NCBI RefSeq assembly: GCF_003860125.1
Contig: NZ_RQYL01000029.1
Location: 1 to 37,108 of the forward strand
Reading direction: 5' to 3'
DNA length: 37,108 nt
Origin: Fretibacterium sp. OH1220_COT-178
Lineage (GTDB): Bacteria; Synergistota; Synergistia; Synergistales; Aminobacteriaceae
Under the pieces are notes generated by a model. It was not told where the DNA came from. It saw nothing but the letters and a program-made list of their open reading frames with translations, and ran no database searches. Each line of letters begins with the position of its first letter. Position 1 is the first letter of the stretch. Shown piece by piece: positions 30,423 through 37,108 of the stretch. The position numbers were made by a program, and so were the translations under genes.

Positions 30423-31376
30423 ATGCGGGAGAACCTTGCGCAAGCCCCTCCCCGCCCCTGGGTGCCGTTTCGGGAATTCATCGGGAACAACCCTTATCTG
30501 GGCTTTTTCAGGACGAACGACCTGACCGTCATCGTAAGCCGCAGGCCAGTCTCAATGTTGCCGGCCTCCTACAGGCACGAGAGCGTCCAGTTTTTCATCG
30601 CTCTTTCGCCGGTGCACGGCGGGTCCCGGGACGGACGGCCGATCTTCGTCCCCGGCGGAACCGTCTATCCCGTCAACGGCAGCCAGTCCCATGCGGTGAC
30701 CGAGCCGATCCCCAACGTCTCGTTCATCAGCCTCTATTTCAGATATCCCTTCTTCCAAAAGATGTGCCGCACCCTGCGCGGCAGCCCCGACACGGAGTTC
30801 GAGAACGGCCTGATCGAGTACGACGCCGAGCTCAAGGGGCTGATGCACGCGTTCTTTCGCGAGTACGGCGGAGGGCGGAGGGGCAATCCCTACATCGGCT
30901 CCGACGTGATGATCGGCAGCATCGTCACGCAGCTCGCGGTGTCCCTCATTCGCCGCCTGCGCTTCACCGCGGCGCCCGCCCAGGAACCGCAGGGCGCCTC
31001 GGAAATGGAGCGGGCCGTCGAGCATCTGAACGAGAACCCCGCCCCCTGCACCCTCTCGGAGCTCTCCCGAATGGTCAACGTGAATCGGTTCACCGTCCTG
31101 CGCAAGTTCCGCGAGCATACGGGCGTCACGCCCCACCAGTTTCAGATGACGGTCCGCATCCACAGGGCCATGGATATCCTGAAGGACCCTCATTTGCCTA
31201 TCGCCGAGGTCGGCGAACTCTGCGGTTTCTCCAACCCCAGCCACTTCGCGCGCGTATTCCGAAAAAAAACCGGGCTCTCCCCCACCGAATACCGCAGACA
31301 ATTTCTCTCTGACATGGCACGTCGGCAATCCAAGGCCCCTCAAAAAGTCAACAACGGAACAGCAAATGGGCAATAA
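30423..31376 (+). CDS. AraC-family transcriptional regulator
   Basis: The product is 317 aa. The N-terminal half resembles a cupin-like sensor domain (ASYRHESVQFFIALSPVHGG, FVPGGTVYPVNGSQSHAVTE). The C-terminal 110 residues hold two HTHs: CTLSELSRMVNVNRFTVLRK, FREHTGVTPHQFQMTVRIHR, and IAEVGELCGFSNPSHFARVF, RKKTGLSPTEYRRQF, the standard AraC signature. The ligand is unknown. Codirectional placement 186 bp before the Synergist-CTERM gene suggests it might control that gene. Confidence 0.92.
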   Translation: MRENLAQAPPRPWVPFREFIGNNPYLGFFRTNDLTVIVSRRPVSMLPASYRHESVQFFIALSPVHGGSRDGRPIFVPGGTVYPVNGSQSHAVTEPIPNVSFISLYFRYPFFQKMCRTLRGSPDTEFENGLIEYDAELKGLMHAFFREYGGGRRGNPYIGSDVMIGSIVTQLAVSLIRRLRFTAAPAQEPQGASEMERAVEHLNENPAPCTLSELSRMVNVNRFTVLRKFREHTGVTPHQFQMTVRIHRAMDILKDPHLPIAEVGELCGFSNPSHFARVFRKKTGLSPTEYRRQFLSDMARRQSKAPQKVNNGTANGQ

Positions 31377-31562
31377 CGGAACAGCCCCTTGGGCTTTGGC
31401 GTGGTAATCTGAGAGCGGCACAGAGGCTCATTCCTCTCCGGGCCTTTTCGGAACGGAGTTTTCCTATGTCAAAACCGGGGGGAATGTGTGCCCGGATGAT
31501 GCGGCCGTCGGGAAACGGACGTACGCATCACAGGCCATTTCGGAAAGGAGTAGGATGCCGTG

Positions 31563-32690
31563 ATGAGGAAGCATGCGAAGCGATTCGGGGGGATGTTGTC
31601 GGTTCTGCTCGTCTTGGCGGCTGCGTTCGTCGTGGGGACCGGTTCGGCGGCGAGCGCGGCGGAGTTCGGACTCCATTATACCTCCTCGGCAGGGCAGGAG
31701 GGATATGCGACCAGCGCCGTCGGCGTAACGACGGAGGTTTTGGTGCTCAAGGAGATGTTCTTGGGTGAGCGTGTGGACTTTCTGGCCTCGGACGATTGCA
31801 ACGCAGGCCTTTGGGCTCAAAGCTGGCGATTGGAATCTCTTGTCGAGGACAAGGTCAAATATGCCAGCGGCGGAGGGGGAATTGGCAAAGCATTCTTCCC
31901 CAACACCGCAAAGTCGGGCGAGGTGGGCAATCTTCTGCTTTGGGTAGCTTCAGCAACCCTTAATCCAGCGGACGTGACCTCCTTCGATCTGAAGGGGATC
32001 ACCGCGAAGAGCCCGCTTCAGGTGACACCGGACAAGGCGGCCATCGCCATCGACACGTCCGTGGCGTCGGAGGACAAAATCGTCGTGTCGATCACGCCGA
32101 AGAAGGGGGCGGTCAGCCAGGACCTCGAGGTCGCCGGCGTCTCCTTTGACTTCGATCCCGCAAAACTGGACGCGGCCAAGCTCACCCTCGCCTGGGACGG
32201 AGCGAAAAAAGAAATTCAGGCCAAGGCTCTGGATGCGGCCTATGTCGCCAAGAACGTCCCGGTGAAGGCTGAGGTCGGGTTCACGTTCGTCGGCTGCGAC
32301 AGCCAGGACTGGGCACTCTCCGAGGACGTGAACTTCACGGTCACGTCCGGGCCGGGGCATCCCGCGACCGTCACCGTGACGGCCACCGCGGGGGCCGGCG
32401 GCACCATCGCCCCGAGCGGTGCCGTCTCCGTAGCCTATGGGGCGGATCAGGCCTTTACGATCTCGCCGGACGTGGGGCAAAAGATCAAGGACGTGAAGGT
32501 GAACGGCGCCTCCGTCGGAGCAGTGCCCGCCTACACGATGAAGAACGTCACGGCCGACGGCTCCATCGAGGCCACCTTCGAGCCCTCCGGTGGCGGTGGG
32601 AGCGGTGGCGGTGGTGGCGGATGCTCCGCGGTTCACGCCGGACTGGCGATGCTCCTCGCCGTGCCGCTGTTGTTCCGCAAAAAGGACTGA
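31563..32690 (+). CDS. Surface protein with Synergist-CTERM sorting signal
   Basis: The product is 375 aa. An AAAGGAG lies upstream; GTG 31560 directly before this ATG is an equal alternative start. Residues 1-34 are a signal peptide ending ASAA. The middle carries Ig/cohesin-like strands (KSPLQVTPDKAAIAIDTSVA, VAGVSFDFDPAKLDAAKLTL). Residues about 265-340 are a bacterial repeat domain of the InlB-B type (TATAGAGGTIAPSGAVSVAY, GADQAFTISPDVGQKIKDVK). The end is a Gly-rich linker, GCSAVHAGLAMLLAVPLLF and RKKD: the Gly-Cys, membrane helix and basic tail of Synergist-CTERM proteins. It is expected at the cell surface. A ligand is not identifiable. Confidence 0.85.
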   Translation: MRKHAKRFGGMLSVLLVLAAAFVVGTGSAASAAEFGLHYTSSAGQEGYATSAVGVTTEVLVLKEMFLGERVDFLASDDCNAGLWAQSWRLESLVEDKVKYASGGGGIGKAFFPNTAKSGEVGNLLLWVASATLNPADVTSFDLKGITAKSPLQVTPDKAAIAIDTSVASEDKIVVSITPKKGAVSQDLEVAGVSFDFDPAKLDAAKLTLAWDGAKKEIQAKALDAAYVAKNVPVKAEVGFTFVGCDSQDWALSEDVNFTVTSGPGHPATVTVTATAGAGGTIAPSGAVSVAYGADQAFTISPDVGQKIKDVKVNGASVGAVPAYTMKNVTADGSIEATFEPSGGGGSGGGGGGCSAVHAGLAMLLAVPLLFRKKD

Positions 32691-32724
32691 TCCCGCTTTC
32701 CATCCTGCACAACCTCCCGTCTCT

Positions 32725-32769
32725 CCGAAAAGGACGCCCCCTGCGACAAGCAGGGGGCGTCCTTTTCGG
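32725..32769 (+). terminator. Very strong intrinsic terminator
   Basis: A perfect 20-bp stem begins CCGAAAAGGACGCC and pairs with its exact complement at 32750-32769 around the loop GACAA. The stem ends supply A and T runs, so it works in both directions. It ends the surface-protein gene and can also stop the convergent regulator gene. Confidence 0.92.
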
Positions 32770-32818
32770 AACCCCACGGGGCTCGAAGCGCCCACGCTCT
32801 CCAAGGGGCCCCCTTCCG

Positions 32819-34345
32819 TCACCCCATCCTGTCCCGAATGTCGTTCGCCATCTCCAGCAGCCTTCGCCTCACCATGGCCTGCTGCTTGCGGGCGGGCGGG
32901 ATCTTCCGCAGACACCATTCGAGCGCAGCGGACGCGGCGCGGACCATCACGTCCTCCCGTGAGAAGCGAATTCCCCAAGAGTCCATCTGGACCATCCACG
33001 CTCCTCCCCTGCACCAGCAATTGAGCCCGGGCAGCTGATTGTGATCCTCCTCGGACGCCAGAACGATTTGACGCCCGGGATTCCGCGTCATGGTACGGGC
33101 AACATGCTCGAGCCCACGGGCGTATTGGTCCAGATTGACCCTGACGGGCCGTCCCGCCATCAGGGTCAGACTGCAGCTTTCGAACCCGCCCTCCTCCATG
33201 CGGCGCTGCATCTCCTCCAACTGAAAAATGGAGATCGACAGGACCTTATCGGAACTGGTCCGACGCTCAAAAATCTCCTCGAGCAGCCGGTTCTCCCTGA
33301 GGCAGCGCCGGATCATCGCGGTGCTCACGCCGTTGTCGGACAAAATTTCCTCCAACAGCGCGGGATCCGTAGCCGCGAACACCGGGACGGGCAAAAAGGC
33401 GCATATCGGCCCATCCTGCCGGTCGGACTGCAGCAACTCGCCCAGAGAGGGCAGAAGCCGACTTTGAGAAAAATCCCTGAACAGGGGGCGGCTGGACGCC
33501 TGGACCATCTCGACGACCCGCTTGTGCTGCGCGATGGAGCGGGCATCGGAGAACACGGTGGTATCGCAATGCCCCGGCCCCATGGAGAGCCCCATGACGG
33601 AGCGGGCGTGCTCCAGGATGAAAAAGGAGAACCAGTGGACCTCCGCGTCGTAATACTCATGGTAGTGCCAGTCGACGTTCCGGTGAAAGAGAAGAGGGCT
33701 GCAAAACCGAAAGAAATGAAAAAACTGCTCGTGATAAACCGTGAAGTGGACGACGAAGGTAGCCCGAAAGCCGCGCTCGAGAAGCCGATAGAGCCGATCC
33801 TGCCAGCGGCGGACGTAATCCGGATCCTCCAGCAACCAGCGGTACTGCTCGCACTCGATGAAGATGATTCTCCCCGGCTCGGGCATCGCCTCGGCCAGAT
33901 CCAATACCTCGGAGATCGCGTCGCGCCTTCCCTCCCCCCCCTCATAGATAAGGACCTTCGCGACGCAGGCAGCCCTAGACACCTCCAGAAAGACGGGTTC
34001 CAGGGGCAGGGAGGCCCTGCTCAACAAAAAAGCCTGAAGCCGGGCCCGTATGGCTCCCTGCGTATCCAGGGCATCCAGGGGATTGAGCTCCTTCAGAATC
34101 TCGATGACGCGTGAAGCCCTCTCTTCATCCTCAAGCAGGAAAAAATCCAGGAGAGGCCCAAAATGTCCCGAGTGCTCGGACAAACGCCGCCGACCGCTCT
34201 TCCATTTGCTCACCAGGCTGGCATCGACGTGGAGATGCCTGGCGAGAACGGTCACGGGGACCCCCAATCGGGCCAACAGCAGCGCAAAGGGCGGTGAGTG
34301 ATCCGTTTGCGTTTTCCTTCTGTTTCCGGGCGGGTTCGGTGTCAT
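32819..34345 (-). CDS. Large HTH (XRE-like) transcriptional regulator
   Basis: The product is 508 aa from ATG 34345 (GAGG 9 nt upstream); ATG 34351 two codons earlier is possible but too near the GAGG. Residues about 20-55 hold an XRE-like HTH (FALLLARLGVPVTVLARHLH, VDASLVSKWKSGRRRLSEHS). The remaining 450 residues form a long sensor or effector region without clear motifs, rich in aromatic residues (YHEQFFHFFRFCSPLLFHRN, WHYHEYYDAEVHWFSFFILE). Similar 500-aa HTH proteins are seen in gut anaerobes next to catabolic genes. It is divergent from the hydrolase/hydantoinase operon with 494 bp between them, so it is the probable regulator of that operon. Confidence 0.75.
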   Translation of the reverse strand: MTPNPPGNRRKTQTDHSPPFALLLARLGVPVTVLARHLHVDASLVSKWKSGRRRLSEHSGHFGPLLDFFLLEDEERASRVIEILKELNPLDALDTQGAIRARLQAFLLSRASLPLEPVFLEVSRAACVAKVLIYEGGEGRRDAISEVLDLAEAMPEPGRIIFIECEQYRWLLEDPDYVRRWQDRLYRLLERGFRATFVVHFTVYHEQFFHFFRFCSPLLFHRNVDWHYHEYYDAEVHWFSFFILEHARSVMGLSMGPGHCDTTVFSDARSIAQHKRVVEMVQASSRPLFRDFSQSRLLPSLGELLQSDRQDGPICAFLPVPVFAATDPALLEEILSDNGVSTAMIRRCLRENRLLEEIFERRTSSDKVLSISIFQLEEMQRRMEEGGFESCSLTLMAGRPVRVNLDQYARGLEHVARTMTRNPGRQIVLASEEDHNQLPGLNCWCRGGAWMVQMDSWGIRFSREDVMVRAASAALEWCLRKIPPARKQQAMVRRRLLEMANDIRDRMG

Positions 34346-34839
34346 AGCCATCGACCTCGCTGATTCGAGCTCCGTTCATGCAAAAGACGCGGCACGATCC
34401 AGTCCGTGCATACTTTTATAATGCCCCTTGCCCCTCCTGTCAAGGGTTCGTCACAGGACACAACCCTGACAAAGCCTCTGAGGCCCTTCACAAACCTCCT
34501 GCCATGGGTTAGGATGTATCCGTCACAGGATGTCGATCGACAATTTCTCTAAAACAGAAAAAAGCAACCTGGTAAACTTTTCAAATTTCCACATGAAATT
34601 CGCGATGCCCTTCGCTGTCCGGAGGCGAAAGATCGTCGCACCAACCTCATGGGTCCACCGGGAGATACTCTTCAAGCAGCGCACAACCGTCCTTGCCATG
34701 GCGGCGGAGCTTCATAACCGCTCGAGAAACCAGTGTTTCTTGCTCTTTTCGTGAGCCTGAACCGACCGTTTTTCGGCACCACGGAACTTTCTATCGATTA
34801 CGGTTTCCGTAAACCAAATCAAACGATCGAGGAGTGATT
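34346..34839. promoter_or_regulatory. Divergent control region of the regulator and the hydantoin operon
   Basis: No gene is supported here. CGTCACAGGA occurs twice as a direct repeat (34449-34458 and 34521-34530, 72 bp apart). The first copy is inside an AGGGTT/AACCCT inverted pair. GCCTCTGAGGC lies between the copies. Near the operon start is the palindrome listed separately. A clear -35/-10 pair was not found on either strand. The layout suggests binding sites for the divergent HTH regulator. Confidence 0.45.
34798..34812. promoter_or_regulatory. Operator-like palindrome before the hydrolase gene
   Basis: TTACGG, a 3-nt spacer and CCGTAA form a perfect 6-bp inverted repeat. GGTTT/AAACC overlaps it as a second one. 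It ends 17 bp before the GAGGAG ribosome site, where a bound repressor would block transcription. Confidence 0.5.
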
Positions 34840-35580
34840 ATGATGGCGGAGAACAAGGATTATAAATTTGTGGACAAGTACGGCTTCAACGAGGAGCTTC
34901 TGAAGGAGGCCTTTGCCGAGGCCCGCAAGATCTACAAGGAGCGCGGCTTCATGCGCAAGATGGGAATGGGAAAGGCCCCGGCGATCACCACCGTCGACAT
35001 GGCCAAGGCCTGGATGAGCGAGGGACACGTGTTCACGTGCGACCACTCCAACGAGGTCTGCGCCGAGGCGCTCAAGGTCCTCGAGGCGGGAAGAAAGTCC
35101 GGCGTGCCGATTTTCCACACCACTACGGGCTACATTGGCGAGCGTCAGTGGGACCTTCCCCGCTGGGACGAGAAGATCCCGATGAGCGCGCTCGACATCA
35201 GCTCGCATTGGCTCGAGATCGATCCCAAGCTGAAGCCCCGCCCGGAGGAACCCGTCATCCATAAGAAGTACGCGTCCAACTTCTTCGGTACGCACCTGGC
35301 TCAGACCCTGACCTACCTGGGCGTGGACACCGTCATCGTCATGGGTGCGACCTCCTGCGCCTGCGTCCGCCACACCGTCATGGACTCCACCGGCTACGGC
35401 TTCAAGACCGTCATCCCCGAGGGGACGATCGGCGACCGTGTGCCCGGCGTCATCGAGTGGAACCTGTTCGACATGGAGGCCAAATTCTGCGATGTGGAGC
35501 CCGTCGACGTCGTCGTGAAGTACCTCGAGGGCATCGATCCCAGCGTTTACAAGAAGCCCGAGAGGAAATACGGCAACTGA
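34840..35580 (+). CDS. Isochorismatase-fold cysteine amide hydrolase (N-carbamoylsarcosine amidase-like)
   Basis: The product is 246 aa from ATG 34840; GAGGAG is 5 nt before it, and ATG 34843 is equally possible. The catalytic triad of the family is visible: Asp in TTVDMAKAW (residue 53), Lys in PVIHKKYASNFFGT (142/143), and Cys in GATSCACVRHT (175). The cis-peptide region is IVMGATSC. Members split carbamoyl or amide groups from N-carbamoyl amino acids, nicotinamide or isochorismate. The adjacent hydantoinase favours an N-carbamoyl amino acid such as N-carbamoylsarcosine or a D-carbamoyl amino acid. The substrate is inference. It is cytosolic, with no signal peptide. Confidence 0.85.
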   Translation: MMAENKDYKFVDKYGFNEELLKEAFAEARKIYKERGFMRKMGMGKAPAITTVDMAKAWMSEGHVFTCDHSNEVCAEALKVLEAGRKSGVPIFHTTTGYIGERQWDLPRWDEKIPMSALDISSHWLEIDPKLKPRPEEPVIHKKYASNFFGTHLAQTLTYLGVDTVIVMGATSCACVRHTVMDSTGYGFKTVIPEGTIGDRVPGVIEWNLFDMEAKFCDVEPVDVVVKYLEGIDPSVYKKPERKYGN

Positions 35581-35637
35581 ACCGGTTATCGGCAAGCGCC
35601 GCATCGCCACGTTGTGAGCGCTTCCGCCTTTCCCCAA

Positions 35638-35664
35638 GGGGGCGCCGCGCAGGCGCCCCCTTTT
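35638..35664 (+). terminator. Hairpin between the two operon genes (attenuator/partial terminator)
   Basis: GGGGGCGCC pairs with GGCGCCCCC around GCGCA and is followed by TTTTC. It lies 58 nt after the hydrolase stop and 41 nt before the hydantoinase start. It may lower downstream expression or stabilise the upstream mRNA. Confidence 0.7.
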
Positions 35665-35704
35665 CATCCGCTGCAAGCCTCAGGAAGAAAAGGAGATGAA
35701 ACGC

Positions 35705-37108
35705 ATGAGCCTCTTGATAAAGAACGGCACGATCGTCACCTCCGTCAACGAGTTCCAGGGCGATATCTACATCGAGGACGGCAAGTTCAAGGAGATAGGG
35801 ACCAAACTGGACGTGAAGGCGGACAAGGTGGTGGATGCCTCCGGCAAGTTCGTCTTCCCGGGCGGGGTGGACGAGCACGTTCACTACGGGTCCTTCGGGG
35901 GGCGTCTTTTCGAGACGACGGACGCCGCCGCGGTGGGCGGCACCACGACCATCATGGACTTCGCCCCCCAGGACAAGGACGTTCCCCTGCTGGAGGCCAT
36001 CCGCAGACAGGCCGCAAAGGCCGAGAACGTCGCCTGCGTGGACTACGGCTTCCACGGAATCATCATGGATCCCAAGGATTCCGTCTTCGAAGAGATCGAA
36101 CACCTTCCCGAGGTGGGGGTATCCTCCCTCAAGCTCTTCATGGCCTACAAGGGCACCAGTTTCTACTCGGACGACGAATCCATCCTCAAGGCCATGATGC
36201 TGGCGAAGAAGTTTGGGATCACCATGATGGTTCACGCCGAGAACGCCGACATGATCGCCGTGCTTCAGAAATATTATCTGGACCAGGGCAAAACGGATCC
36301 CGTCTATCATTACTATTCCCGTCCGCCCGTCGCCGAGGACGAGGCCACGAGCAGGGCCATCTATCTCGCAAAGATGGCGGACTGCCCGCTCTTCGTGGTG
36401 CACGTCAGCACGAAGGGAGCGATGGAGGCCATACGCGACGCCCACATCGCGGGGCAGCCCGTCTTCGGGGAGACCTGCACCCACTACCTGACCCTGACCA
36501 CGGATTGCCTGGCCAAGCCCGACTTCGAGGGGGCAAAATACGTTTGTTCTCCTCCCCTGCGCCCGCAGCTTCATCAGGACGCCCTTTGGGAGGCCGTGAG
36601 GGAGGGCTGGCTGATAGGAGTCGGCTCCGACCACTGCGCCCTCGACGGAGGCTACGAGATCACGAAGAAAAAGGGCATGGGCAACTTCGCCAAGATCCCC
36701 AACGGATGTCCGGGCGTTCAGGATCGCTTGGTTCTGCTTTGGACCTACGGGGTCCTGAAGGGAAAGATTACGCGCCAGAAGTTCGTCGATCTGGCCTGCA
36801 CCACGCCGGCGAAGATGTCGGGACTCTACCCCCGAAAAGGATTGATCGCCGTCGGATCGGACGCGGACGTAGTGGTTTTCGACCCCGATTTCAAGGGGAC
36901 GATCACCAACGCCACGAGCCTTCACGGCATAGACTACAGTCCCTTCGAGGGGTTCCCCATCCAGGGGCGCCCGGAACTGGTCTTCCTCCGGGGAAAGCTC
37001 GTGGCCGAGAAGGGAAAGTTCGTCGGAGAGAAGGGCAAGGGCGAGTGGGTGCGCAGCAAGCCCTATGCGCTCTGTTACGACTATTACAAACTTCAGGAAA
37101 AACTGCCC
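35705..37108 (+). CDS. D-hydantoinase / dihydropyrimidinase (reaches window edge)
   Basis: 468 codons are present with no stop before the edge; family length is about 460, so nearly all of it is visible. ATG 35705 has AAGGAG 9 nt upstream; the in-frame ATG 35696 is too close. Metal ligands of the amidohydrolase fold are in place: HVH at 58-60, the carboxylated Lys in FMAYKG (about 149), His in MVHAEN (177), His in VVHVSTK (233) and Asp in VGSDHCA (309). The enzyme hydrolyses the cyclic ureide ring of hydantoins or dihydropyrimidines to N-carbamoyl compounds. The upstream cysteine hydrolase could then remove the carbamoyl group. The true substrate is not known. Confidence 0.9.
   Translation, partial: MSLLIKNGTIVTSVNEFQGDIYIEDGKFKEIGTKLDVKADKVVDASGKFVFPGGVDEHVHYGSFGGRLFETTDAAAVGGTTTIMDFAPQDKDVPLLEAIRRQAAKAENVACVDYGFHGIIMDPKDSVFEEIEHLPEVGVSSLKLFMAYKGTSFYSDDESILKAMMLAKKFGITMMVHAENADMIAVLQKYYLDQGKTDPVYHYYSRPPVAEDEATSRAIYLAKMADCPLFVVHVSTKGAMEAIRDAHIAGQPVFGETCTHYLTLTTDCLAKPDFEGAKYVCSPPLRPQLHQDALWEAVREGWLIGVGSDHCALDGGYEITKKKGMGNFAKIPNGCPGVQDRLVLLWTYGVLKGKITRQKFVDLACTTPAKMSGLYPRKGLIAVGSDADVVVFDPDFKGTITNATSLHGIDYSPFEGFPIQGRPELVFLRGKLVAEKGKFVGEKGKGEWVRSKPYALCYDYYKLQEKLP

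Noticed and set aside
1-37108. CRISPR array or restriction-modification system
   Set aside because: No regularly spaced repeats with unique spacers and no methylase or endonuclease motifs were seen; the only short tandem repeat is the 11-bp array at 7443-7497.

Overview
The window comes from a high-GC member of the Synergistota (class Synergistia). The best single clue is the protein at 31563-32690, which ends in a Gly/Ser linker, a Cys, a hydrophobic stretch and RKKD, the layout of the Synergist-CTERM sorting signal. Amino-acid-degrading genes (hydantoinase, carbamoyl-amide hydrolase, HutD-like, acetate kinase) fit that phylum. The genus cannot be fixed from sequence reading alone.

Left edge to about 11.8 kb is accessory DNA. 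A BtuF-like cobalamin/iron-chelate binding protein runs off the left edge. Next comes a decayed IS3-family element (about 360-1625; orfB has an in-frame stop and a 15-bp tandem duplication). It abuts, and supplies the last codons of, a truncated gene of an integrative mobilizable element (IME). The IME carries a MobP-type relaxase fused to LPD7 and RepB-primase-like domains, a MobC accessory protein, an inverted-repeat-rich candidate oriT/control region, a 51-aa unknown protein, an AlbA_2/HATPase protein with an 11-bp tandem repeat in its coding region, an HTH replication-type protein, an AlpA/Xis-like protein, a C-terminal zinc-finger protein and a P4-type tyrosine integrase. The integrase gene lies next to tRNA-Ser(GGA), the probable integration neighbourhood. 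No target-site duplication is seen around the IS and no second tRNA end is seen on the left, which suggests an IS-linked deletion removed the left end of the IME.

From 11.9 to 20 kb the DNA is chromosomal. It holds a GNAT acetyltransferase, a large SbcC/Rad50-like protein whose Walker A, Walker B and C-terminus look degenerate, and a cobalamin nucleotide-loop-assembly cluster (cobU divergent from cobS, a short CobU-like protein, a HAD phosphatase, a HutD-like protein).

From 20 to 27 kb are tRNA-Val(GAC) with a near-consensus promoter, a cold-shock protein, an orphan block of four strong hairpins, an unknown tail-anchored protein, a 53-aa zinc ribbon, rpmF, yceD and ackA, then divergent tmcAL, then tRNA-Arg(ACG) and tRNA-Ser(GCT) behind a shared consensus promoter.

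From 27 kb to the right edge are murJ, an exported unknown protein overlapping tsaD, an AraC regulator, the Synergist-CTERM surface protein, and a divergent pair: a 508-aa HTH regulator facing an operon of a cysteine (isochorismatase-fold) amide hydrolase and a D-hydantoinase/dihydropyrimidinase. That operon probably opens cyclic ureides and removes the carbamoyl group to release amino acids. The hydantoinase reaches the window edge.
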